The notes below the pieces were generated by a model. That model ran no database searches and was not told the DNA's origin. It saw nothing but the letters and a program-made list of their open reading frames with translations. From NCBI GenBank assembly GCA_030427825.1, contig JAUICO010000045.1, forward strand, positions 1-36,006: a stretch of DNA of 36,006 nt, read 5' to 3'. Below, piece after piece: positions 1 through 7,800 of this stretch. This DNA comes from a bacterium (lineage in GTDB: Bacteria; Myxococcota_A; Bradymonadia; REDH01). The position numbers were made by a program, and so were the translations under genes. Each line of letters opens with the position of its first letter. The first letter of the stretch is position 1.

Positions 1-1
1 A

Positions 2-901
2 CTCTCCGGTCAGGCAATCGCCGATTGGATTCAGGAGACCTCCAACGGGAGGGTCAAGCTTCGTTCCGCTCGCGCCATCGCGGATCACTTCGGGTGTACC
101 ACCGAAGAGGTGAATGACACCGCTCGAGATTTCGACGGACTCGACCGCGCCCGGGGACGCCGCAACATGTGGCGGGTCGTAGACGGCAACGAAGGTCGCG
201 GCAGCAATGAAGATACGAAAGTCGGCGACGCCGCAGAATCCGAAGAGTCCGGCGGCAGGCGCCGCAGGCGGTCGCGAAAGAAGCCGTCTGATCGTGGCGA
301 TTCCACCGATTCCGGTGACAACAGCGCCGACCGGGACAACAGCGACCGGGACAACAGCGACCGGGACAACAGCGACCGGGACGACAGCGGCGAACGCAAG
401 CGTAGCCGGAGTCGCTCACGGAAGCCCCGAGGTGAAAGCGGCGACAGCGAACGCGCGGACAAGGGCGCAGGCTCACAGCGCGGAAAGAGCTCGGGCGGCC
501 GCGGCGAACGTGGCGGCGGTCGCGGCGGTGAACGCACCAGCCGGCGGAGAGACGATGGTCGACGAAGTCGCAGCTCCAGAGGTCGATCAGAGCGTGGACC
601 GTCTGTGGTCGAAAAACTCGAGAGTCGCGGACCGGCGCCGACGAAGATGGTCAACCTGCGTGTGAACATCGGAAAGGATCACAAGGTCGAAGTGGACGAT
701 GCGACTCTGGCATCACAGCTCGCTGAGTTCGCCGGATTTGATGACAGCGACGTCGGCGCGCTGAAGATGAAAGCGAAGCACAGCCTGGTCGAAGTCGCCG
801 AGCCATTCTGGCGCGACTTCGTGGAGACGTTGCAAGATCAGGAAATGCACGGCATCACTCTAAAGGTCTCGCGGCCCAAGAAGAAAAAGCCAAGGTCTTG
901 A
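2..901 (+). CDS. DbpA-type RNA-binding-domain protein with disordered basic arm (5' partial)
   Basis: The reading frame is open from the window edge, so the true start lies upstream; 299 residues are visible. Three parts can be seen. The first ~60 residues form a compact segment (IADWIQ, ARAIADHFGC) that I cannot assign. Residues ~65-205 are low complexity: Arg/Ser/Gly/Asp-rich with RGG-like clusters and a perfect DRDNS tandem repeat. Residues ~216-291 (from VNLRVNIGKD to GITLKVSRP) match the DbpA RNA-binding domain: an RRM-like fold with the 'NIG' strand, the 'DVGALKMKAKHSLVEV' core, and a basic tail. In DbpA this domain follows a DEAD-box helicase core and binds rRNA. No helicase motif is visible here, although the missing N-terminus could hold more. 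It ends 2 bases before the next gene's ATG, so the two are probably cotranscribed. An RNA-binding role is inferred from the domain; the target is unknown. Confidence 0.8.
   Translation, partial: LSGQAIADWIQETSNGRVKLRSARAIADHFGCTTEEVNDTARDFDGLDRARGRRNMWRVVDGNEGRGSNEDTKVGDAAESEESGGRRRRRSRKKPSDRGDSTDSGDNSADRDNSDRDNSDRDNSDRDDSGERKRSRSRSRKPRGESGDSERADKGAGSQRGKSSGGRGERGGGRGGERTSRRRDDGRRSRSSRGRSERGPSVVEKLESRGPAPTKMVNLRVNIGKDHKVEVDDATLASQLAEFAGFDDSDVGALKMKAKHSLVEVAEPFWRDFVETLQDQEMHGITLKVSRPKKKKPRS
329..388 (+). repeat. Four in-frame copies of a 15-bp tandem repeat
   Basis: The 15-base unit gaccgggacaacagc occurs four times head to tail at 329-343, 344-358, 359-373 and 374-388. Only the last copy has a substitution (gac for aac). 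Each copy encodes Asp-Arg-Asp-Asn/Asp-Ser inside the disordered arm of the RNA-binding protein. Because the unit is a multiple of three, gain or loss of copies keeps the frame. Confidence 0.95.
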
Positions 902-903
902 AT

Positions 904-1500
904 ATGTTCCGGCATCAACCTGCCCTGCTCCTGAGTCTCTGCATTGCTGCCATCAGTCTGAGCACCGGCTGTGATCAGTTGATGCCCGGAAGCGAAGCGA
1001 CAGCGACCAGCAGCGACGACGACGGCCTTCCGCCCGCGCGCGTTGAGCTGCCGCCTGTCCCGTCCCTGGAGATGCTCGACGCAGATCGTCAGTACGATGA
1101 CGGCTCCTACTCGGTGATCGGCGTCATTCTGGACCGCAATGAACTTCGCGGCCGTCAGCTCGCGATTACCGGAATCGTGGACTCCATCTACGTATGCCCC
1201 ACCGCGCCGATTCCCGTGGCAGAAGGCGAAGAGCCGGGGCCTGAGAACGAAGGAACCCGCGCCGGGTGCCTGCTACCGCACATCTACATTCGCGATTCCG
1301 CACGCAGCAGCCGACGAATGTTGGTGGCCGGCTACAACGCAGAACTCTACGAACCACAACTTTCCGTCGGTGGCCGCTATCGCTTCGACGGCGAGTACAG
1401 CGAGCGCACGCGTGGCTTCACCTCTACCGAGTTCGGTCTGCTCGTCGCATCGCAGATCAGCGGCAGTGGCGTAGTTCAGGAGCTTCCGACCGAAGAGTGA
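904..1500 (+). CDS. Predicted lipoprotein, function unknown
   Basis: This 198-residue protein has a signal peptide (MFRHQP, then a hydrophobic stretch) ending in LSTGC, a lipobox with Cys at residue 23 followed by Asp. A Ser/Asp-rich linker follows. The remainder is a single β-rich domain (about residues 70-195) containing RGRQLAITGIVDSIY, a Cys near 105 and another in AGCLLPHIYI, and VGGRYRFDGEY. The pattern of strands is suggestive of an OB-like fold, but this is an inference and not a firm family match. I chose ATG at 904 because AAGG at 892-895 lies 8 bases upstream. A TTG at 898 overlapping the previous stop is the alternative. The product is likely anchored in the cell envelope. Confidence 0.8.
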   Translation: MFRHQPALLLSLCIAAISLSTGCDQLMPGSEATATSSDDDGLPPARVELPPVPSLEMLDADRQYDDGSYSVIGVILDRNELRGRQLAITGIVDSIYVCPTAPIPVAEGEEPGPENEGTRAGCLLPHIYIRDSARSSRRMLVAGYNAELYEPQLSVGGRYRFDGEYSERTRGFTSTEFGLLVASQISGSGVVQELPTEE

Positions 1501-1532
1501 TCTTCTCGCTTCCTCGGGGCTCCGCCCGGCGG

Positions 1533-2729
1533 CTATTCCGGCCGGGACGCACGCACCAGAAGCCGGCGGTTGCCGGGCCCGAGGTAGACGCCCGGATGCG
1601 CAAGGTCGCCGGTTACGTCGGAGACCTGGAAGCCGGCCAGTCGCAGCATCGTCACGAGCTCGTGCGATGAGTACATGCGAATCGAGATGGACTGCTCGAA
1701 GGGGATGCTCTCGTCGATCACCAGAGAACGCTGCACCTGAAGGCGGCTGAGTTTGGAGTCGAAGCCGACCTCCTCCATCAGCAACACGCCGCCGTCTTCC
1801 CACCACACGCGCAGTGGCACTTCGTTGATGACCCAATCGCGGTTCACGACGTCGATTATGATCTGCCCACCAGGGGTCAGCGCCTTAAAGCACCGCTCGA
1901 CCACCTGGTAATTCTGACGATCGTTGAAGTAGCCCAACGTCGTGTTCATGCAGATGACAGCGTCGAATTGCGCATCCAATGCGAGCTCGCGCATGTCTCC
2001 GAGCGCGAATGCGGCTTTGGCTCCCGCAGCTGCGGCGCGCTTCTGGGCCTGCTCAAGCAGCGGTTCCGAGGAGTCGACGCCAAGGACCTCGAAGCCGCGT
2101 TCGGCGAGCGCGACCGCGTGAATACCGTCGCCGCACCCCAGATCCAGGATACGTGCACCGGCTTTCAGCCCCATTGAGGCAACGATAAAGTCAGCTTCGC
2201 GCTGTACGGCTCGCTCCCAACCGGCGCCTCGCGTCCTCGGGTAGTCTTTGTCGAAGATCTCGTGAAACCAGTTCGGACCGGTGTGTCGGGCCTGCGCAGG
2301 TTCCTGCTCACCGTCGAGGATTTCGCCCACAAGGCCCGCGATATCCGAATCGACTTCGCCGGCCGCCTTCCCAGCGTCTGCAGACGATGCCGCCTTCCTG
2401 GCAGCGGCCTTCGCCTGCGGCACTGCCCCCGGCGCGACTCCGTTGCTCTGATCCACACCGTTGATCGGTGTATCGTCGCCCTTCGCAACCATCCCGGACT
2501 TCGGCGCCGCCGGGCTTGGCGGTGGCGCCGTACGACGCGCTGCGATTGGCGGTGGCGTCACCTGTCGCGCCCGACCGCGAACCGGCTCCAGCGAATCCTC
2601 GGCCATCACCTCGTCGCCGGGTGCGCGCCACCCGAGAAGTGACAGCAGCGCAGTCGGCTCTGCGACTCCGGGGAGTGCCGGCGGAATCAAGCCGACAACA
2701 TCAACGCCATCTGGACCTTTTGACGACAT
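1533..2729 (-). CDS. Class I SAM-dependent methyltransferase with Ala/Pro-rich N-terminal extension
   Basis: The 398-residue product has a Rossmann-type methyltransferase domain in its C-terminal ~230 residues. Motif I is ILDLGCGDG (about 194-202), followed by the acidic loop GVDSS, FALGDMREL, then FDAVICMNTTLGYF and LTPGGQIIIDVVNRD. The post-core region (MYSSHELVTMLRLAGF) is typical of small-molecule methyltransferases. The first ~150 residues are an unusual Ala/Pro/Gly-rich segment of low complexity, with AEPTALLSLLGW near the start and PPPIAARRTAPPPSP in the middle. The frame is open upstream to 2840, but ATG at 2729 (MSSKGPDG) begins the more natural sequence. The substrate cannot be told from sequence. 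It converges on the lipoprotein gene with a 32-base gap and lies downstream of pgsA. Confidence 0.85.
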   Translation of the reverse strand: MSSKGPDGVDVVGLIPPALPGVAEPTALLSLLGWRAPGDEVMAEDSLEPVRGRARQVTPPPIAARRTAPPPSPAAPKSGMVAKGDDTPINGVDQSNGVAPGAVPQAKAAARKAASSADAGKAAGEVDSDIAGLVGEILDGEQEPAQARHTGPNWFHEIFDKDYPRTRGAGWERAVQREADFIVASMGLKAGARILDLGCGDGIHAVALAERGFEVLGVDSSEPLLEQAQKRAAAAGAKAAFALGDMRELALDAQFDAVICMNTTLGYFNDRQNYQVVERCFKALTPGGQIIIDVVNRDWVINEVPLRVWWEDGGVLLMEEVGFDSKLSRLQVQRSLVIDESIPFEQSISIRMYSSHELVTMLRLAGFQVSDVTGDLAHPGVYLGPGNRRLLVRASRPE

Positions 2730-2965
2730 ACACGGGGAACGTAAAGGGACGCTTACCGCCGCAAGGTACTGCCCACTTTCTGACCGAGCAAGGAATTGGC
2801 AGGCTTTCCGCAGAGTCCGCGTCCGCACGAGCACGCACAATCTGCAAAACCACCTCGGCGCCGGGCGCAGACTCGGCGCTTCCTCCTGACCTCACCGACG
2901 AATTCATGCCTCTATCGACGGCACTCCGGCGCGGCGATGCGAGAGGCACGCCCGCCCCTCGGTGA

Positions 2966-3544
2966 CTACTTCAGAAGCTCGCGATTTCGCAGCACATAGC
3001 CCGCGCCCGAGATAATGGTCAGGACCAACGCCGCCCATACCAACACCACCCCAAGAGTATCCGGCGAAGTGATCGTCGAATCGAAGGCCGGAGCGAACCA
3101 CGAGAGCGCTACCTCGGCGGTCGCCTCGAAGACCAGAAAGTAGATGACAGCTACTATCTGGGAGATCGTCTTGAACTTGCCCAGATTGTCCGCCGCGATG
3201 ACCGTCCCCTCGGCGCTCGCGATCAGTCGGAGCCCCGTAACAAGGAACTCGCGGGCCAGAATCACCACCACCATCCACGCCGGCATGTGGCCCATGATGA
3301 TCAACATGATGAAGCCGGCCGCCATCAGCACCTTGTCTGCCAGCGGGTCCATCAGCTTGCCGAAGTTGGTTACCAGGTCGTGCTTACGCGCGAGGTATCC
3401 ATCGAGAGCGTCGGTGATCGCAGCAACGACGAAAACAACGAGGGCGCAGGTGCCCGCGTAGGGAAAGTCGGGAATCGACAGGATGGCCGTAAACACAAAG
3501 GCCAGCACCAGGCGTCCGAGCGTAAGCTGATTCGGAAGATTCAT
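2966..3544 (-). CDS. pgsA: CDP-diacylglycerol--glycerol-3-phosphate 3-phosphatidyltransferase
   Basis: PgsA makes phosphatidylglycerol phosphate from CDP-diacylglycerol and glycerol-3-phosphate in the inner membrane, the committed step to phosphatidylglycerol and cardiolipin. The 192-residue length is normal for the family. The complete CDP-alcohol phosphotransferase signature is present: D45, D48, G49, A52-R53, G62, D66 and D70 within DALDGYLAR...GKLMDPLADK. The start MNLPNQLTLGR is typical. Hydrophobic segments near residues 10-25, 31-46, 73-100, 125-145 and 165-185 fit a multi-pass membrane enzyme. Other CDP-alcohol transferases share the motif, but the N-terminus and AREFLVTGLR segment favour PgsA. 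It lies 139 bases downstream of psd on the same strand, so the two phospholipid genes may be cotranscribed. Confidence 0.92.
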   Translation of the reverse strand: MNLPNQLTLGRLVLAFVFTAILSIPDFPYAGTCALVVFVVAAITDALDGYLARKHDLVTNFGKLMDPLADKVLMAAGFIMLIIMGHMPAWMVVVILAREFLVTGLRLIASAEGTVIAADNLGKFKTISQIVAVIYFLVFEATAEVALSWFAPAFDSTITSPDTLGVVLVWAALVLTIISGAGYVLRNRELLK

Positions 3545-3683
3545 TGCGGGCGGTCCTGTGACGAATGCGCGAGCCGACTCTGCCGTCCCGCGTGGCGCCT
3601 GATAACTGCAAGGGAGGACACCCCGTCAATCGCAATCTGGCCGACCGACCACGACGACGCCGAAGAATCCGTACGCGCGGCGC

Positions 3684-4508
3684 TCAGGGCGAAGTGCCGG
3701 CATCGTCGAAGCACCAGATGGCATCCCCACAGACGACCCGCTCCCCGTCAGCACGGGCGACGTCGCACAGGGAGTGCGTGCCTGCTGCTGTAATCAGCAC
3801 AACCGTGCTTCCGAGCAGAAAAGCCCCAAGCTCATCGCCCTGCCGATAGTGTCCGACCGGGGACCGGCGGGCGGTCCTCACACTCCCGACGACAGTCGCG
3901 CCGACCATTACCAGCGCTCCCCGCATGCCCCGAGATTCAAACTCAAAGATCACCCGCTCGTTGCGCACGAACAGACCGTCGACACGCCTTGTTGAAGGAC
4001 CATTTACCGGCCACAGCTCACCGCCGGCGCTGCGTACCGCGCAGACATCGAGCGCTGCGGGCGCGTGTACCCGATGATAGTCAGCCGGACTGAGGTACAC
4101 GGTCGCGTAGTGACCGCCCTCGCAGGCATCTGCCAGCTCGTCGCTGTCCACGAAGTCACGCAAAGAGTACCGAATCCCCTTCGCCTGGATAAGGGAACCG
4201 CTCCTGATACGCCCGCGTGCGCTCAAGCGTCCATCGGCAGGACTCCCCCAGACGCCGGGACCGGGCCACTCCCTCAGACCGGGTTTCAGGTCGCGCGCAA
4301 AGAACTCACCCAGACTGGGGTACGCGTCTGCAGGCCTGCCTGCCTCCTCAACATTCGCCCCGGTGAGCTTCGCGTAGCCGTGATAGATCGGCGCCCGAAC
4401 TGCACGCGGCAGCTCCAGCGATGACAGCGCAGCGGCGCGTCGAGTGAGCCAGCGTCTCGGCAGAATCTTCACCACTGACATGAACGCCCGGTCCGACAGC
4501 TCAGACAT
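3684..4508 (-). CDS. psd: Phosphatidylserine decarboxylase proenzyme
   Basis: Psd decarboxylates phosphatidylserine to phosphatidylethanolamine at the membrane, using a pyruvoyl group made by self-cleavage. The 274-residue product has the long (E. coli-like) architecture. It includes ILPRRWLTRRAA at the N-terminus, SPADGR with the catalytic Asp (D92), YLSPADYHRVHAP with the conserved His pair (H145, H148), VNGPSTRRVDGLFVRNERV, and LVMVGATVVGSV. The self-cleavage motif LGST lies at 232-235, where Ser becomes the pyruvoyl residue of the small subunit. I prefer ATG at 4508 (MSELSDRAF); a GTG four codons upstream is possible. It lies upstream of pgsA. Phosphatidylserine synthase is not in the window. 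Confidence 0.93.
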   Translation of the reverse strand: MSELSDRAFMSVVKILPRRWLTRRAAALSSLELPRAVRAPIYHGYAKLTGANVEEAGRPADAYPSLGEFFARDLKPGLREWPGPGVWGSPADGRLSARGRIRSGSLIQAKGIRYSLRDFVDSDELADACEGGHYATVYLSPADYHRVHAPAALDVCAVRSAGGELWPVNGPSTRRVDGLFVRNERVIFEFESRGMRGALVMVGATVVGSVRTARRSPVGHYRQGDELGAFLLGSTVVLITAAGTHSLCDVARADGERVVCGDAIWCFDDAGTSP

Positions 4509-4626
4509 GGTATTTCTCACCCTGCGTGATCGTGTTCATATGCGGCGACGTTGCCAATGCTGACTCCGGTGTTAGTTTCGCGTGGCTGTTGATCGAACAG
4601 GGCGGCAGCCGCCGGGAGCAATCGAC

Positions 4627-4845
4627 ATGACGAGCCGCAGAGACATGGTCAAGCACACCGCCAGCCGCAAGGGGTGGCGCGCGGCCGCGGCCGCCGGCGC
4701 CACAGCCGTCGGCGTCGGGATCACCGCAGCAGCCACCACCGGCTTCCTGCTTCCCCTTGCCGTGGGCGCTGCGGGCATCGTCATCACCGGCAGATTCGCT
4801 CGTGACTGGCTCCGGTATCGCGGCGAGTGGGGCCTCCGCTTCTAG
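4627..4845 (+). CDS. Small hydrophobic membrane protein, unknown
   Basis: A 72-residue protein with a basic N-terminus (MTSRRDMVKHTASRKGWR) and two adjacent hydrophobic stretches (about residues 19-35 and 37-54) rich in Ala, Gly, Val and Thr. A charged C-terminus (RFARDWLRYRGEWGLRF) follows. It is probably a hairpin inner-membrane protein. ATG at 4627 is favoured because GGGAG at 4614-4618 lies 8 bases upstream; the frame is also open from a GTG at 4582. I do not recognise a family. The stop codon is five bases from the stop of the converging giant TPR gene, so the two transcripts must run into each other's 3' ends. Its small size makes this the least certain protein gene in the window. Confidence 0.6.
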   Translation: MTSRRDMVKHTASRKGWRAAAAAGATAVGVGITAAATTGFLLPLAVGAAGIVITGRFARDWLRYRGEWGLRF

Positions 4846-4850
4846 GGCCC

Positions 4851-7800
4851 TTAGAGCCCATCCAGCGCGATGCGCGCATCGGCGTGCTCGGGCTCAGCCT
4901 TCAGCGCCCGCGAGAACATGTCGCGCGCCTTTCGGTCGTCACCCAGCTCCCTACGCACGCAGCCAAGTCGGTAGAAGAGCTCCGCCTTCTGCCCCGCATC
5001 CGGAATATCGTGTTGTCGGAGCAGCGCCGTCTGCAGCACGGACAGCGCGTCCTCCCAATTCTCGGCTTCGACGTAGAGTCGTCCGAGTGCGAGCAGGCTC
5101 GGCACATAGGTGGCGTTCAGAGAACGACTTGCCGAAAACGCTTCGATCGCCCCGTCCGCATCACCCCGATCGAGGGCGATTCGCCCTTCCAGATAGCGGT
5201 ACCGATACAGCTCACGCCGACGGGTGCCCGAGGCAGACGCCTCAAGCAGGCGCTCCATGAGCGGAGCCACCTCCAATGATCGGCCCGCGCGGACGCCTGC
5301 GCTCACCAGCCGGTCCATCACATCCAGATCATTCGGCGAGTCGTCGTGCGCCATGCGCAAAGCGAGCACCTCGTTCTCAACGTCCTTCAGCTCGTCGCGT
5401 GCGAGGTCCGCGATCGCGAGCAGCTGCCGTCGTCGCTCTTCGCCCTCAGCGGACTTCACCCTTCGGCGCATGATCTCATACACACCGCCCCACCGCGCAC
5501 CCGAGCGATACACCTGCTCAAGCGCATCGTAGAGCTCCGGCGTGTCCGCACCCAACTCAAGCGCGTCTTCGTACAAGCCGAGCGCGCCCTCCGCATCGTT
5601 GAAGTGTGTCTGCTGAATACGCCCAATCTCGAAGAGCAGGTTTCCGCGCTCCACGGGCTCCTCGGTCACGCTGAGCTGCTCGGTGAGCACGGTCATCGAC
5701 TCGTCCCAGCGACCCTGATGCTGAAAGAGGCGGCTTGAGGCTGCCAGCGCCGCGCGATGATTGGGCTCGCTCTCACGCACCTGCCCCAACAGCTGTTCTG
5801 CCATCGTTTCGTCGGCAAGGTGATCAATAGCGATACGAGCGATCTCGACGCGCAGTGCGTTCGCCTGCTCCGCATCCGCGGCCGCCACGTCCTCCTGCAG
5901 CATCTCGATCAGGTCGAACCATCGCTCAGCTTCACGCAGCAGGCGCTTCATTTCACGGCGAGACTCACGGTGACCGGGTTCATTAACCAGGATTCGCCGG
6001 TGCGCATCGATCGCAGTGTCGAGGTCGTCAAACTCCTGCTCGCTGAGGGTCGCGAGGCCTGCAAGCCACCGAACCTGCGCAGCACCTGAAGTGAGGTCGA
6101 CAAGTCGCCGGATGATGTCCTTCTCTTCGTCGACTGCCTGCTGCTTTCGATACAATTCCATCAGCGTCGTGAGCAGCTGAACATTGGTCGGAGCGAGCTC
6201 GAGCAGGCGCTCGAACGCGTCGATGGCCAGACTCAGATCGTCGCTCTCTTCAAGCGCGACGCGAGCGATCTCGGCGCGGGTCCGAAACACATCGTTCTCA
6301 TCGGTCTGTGTCTCGACTCGACGCTCCAACACCTCGAGGACATCGGACCAGGCGCCCTGTGCGCGATGAATCCGTTCGATCCCATCAAAGGCTGCCGCGC
6401 AGGCATGATCGATCTCGAGAGTACGTTCCCAGGCATCAAGCGCTCTGGCCGGATCCCAAGCGCCTTCTTCGGCGACACGGGCGATTCGAGCCAACAGCTT
6501 CAGCTTCTCATCCGGATCGAAGGTGAGCTCTTCACGGCGCCCCAGCACTGAGAGCATCGCGGCGTGATCACCGCAGCGCGTGTGCAGCTCTTCAAGCAGC
6601 GTCAGCGCCTCGAGGGCCTCCTCGTCAGCGGCGAAGCGCACCACCTCTTCGAGGGTCGCACGCGCCTTCGCGTCGTCTCCATGGGCCGTTGCCGACCGAG
6701 CCGCGTCGAGCATCAGCCCTGCGCGCAGAGCATCGTCCGAGATGTGCTCAGACTGACGCTCTCGCAGGCTCTCCAGGATCTGGACGCGCTGCTCTGTCGT
6801 CGCAAGCTCCGACAGCTTCGTCCACACGCCGCGCTGCTCCGGATCGAGGCGCGCAACGTCACACCAGGCGGAAAACGCTGCCTCACTGTCTTCGAGATGC
6901 TCCAGGTATACGGATGCCAGGTCCGCGCTGATCTCGGCGCCCAGAGACGGATCGTCTGCGAGCGCCACCTTCTGCTTGAGAACTTCGGCAAGCTCGTCCC
7001 AGGCGTCACAACGGCGATGTGCCCGCTCCAGCAGCTCGACGGCCGCCGCCGCGTATTGCGGCTGCTGCGAGATGCCCCGCACCGAATCCAGCGCCGGGCG
7101 ACAACCCGGGTTCGCCTCAAGAATGGTCTCATAGATCGACAACGCCCCTTCCACGTCGTCTGTCAGGCCGCGAAGTGTCTCGGCGAGCCTGAGTCGCAGG
7201 CCCTCGATCTCGTCGGCATCGGCGACCTGAATCCGTCTTTCGAGAACCCCGGTGAGCCGCCCGAACTCGCCGGAGCGGGCGAGAACTTCGTCGAGCGCGG
7301 CCAACGCTTTGTAGTTGTCAGGGTCGGCATCAAGCGCCATCTCGTACGCAAGAGCGGCGTTTTCGAAGTCGATGAAGTGCTCCTTGTGCAGATGCGCGAG
7401 GGTCATCGCCACCGGCGACACAATCGCCGCATCGCTCTCATCGTCGAGTACCTCGTCCAGGAGTTTCACGAGGGACTTCTCCCTCTCGGTCCGGTGCGCG
7501 AGAGCGACAAGCCGCTCCAGCAGCTCAAGGTCTCCCGGCGCCTCACGGAAGGCCCGCTGATACCAGGTGTAGGTTGCGCCGGCTTCCTGATGTTCCTCTG
7601 CGAGCTCGGCGATGGAGCGCAGAATTCGCCCCTTCTCCTCGGAGTCACTGCTCGCTTCTGCACGCCGACTCAGCAGAGAAATGAGCGCGTCCGTGTTGCC
7701 GTTGTTTCGGAACACCGGCTCAAGCAGGTCGGCAGCGAACTCGGCCGTATCTTCGTTCTCGAGCAGAGCCTGAAGCCCCAGCTGCGCGTCGTGATTCGTC

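Noticed and set aside
329..388. Short tandem repeat considered as a CRISPR array
   Set aside because: The units are 15 bases with no spacers and sit in frame inside a coding region.
85..669. Minus-strand open frame rich in Arg, Ser and Pro
   Set aside because: It is the shadow of the repetitive arm of the RNA-binding protein; the translated sequence is low complexity and has no recognisable start context.
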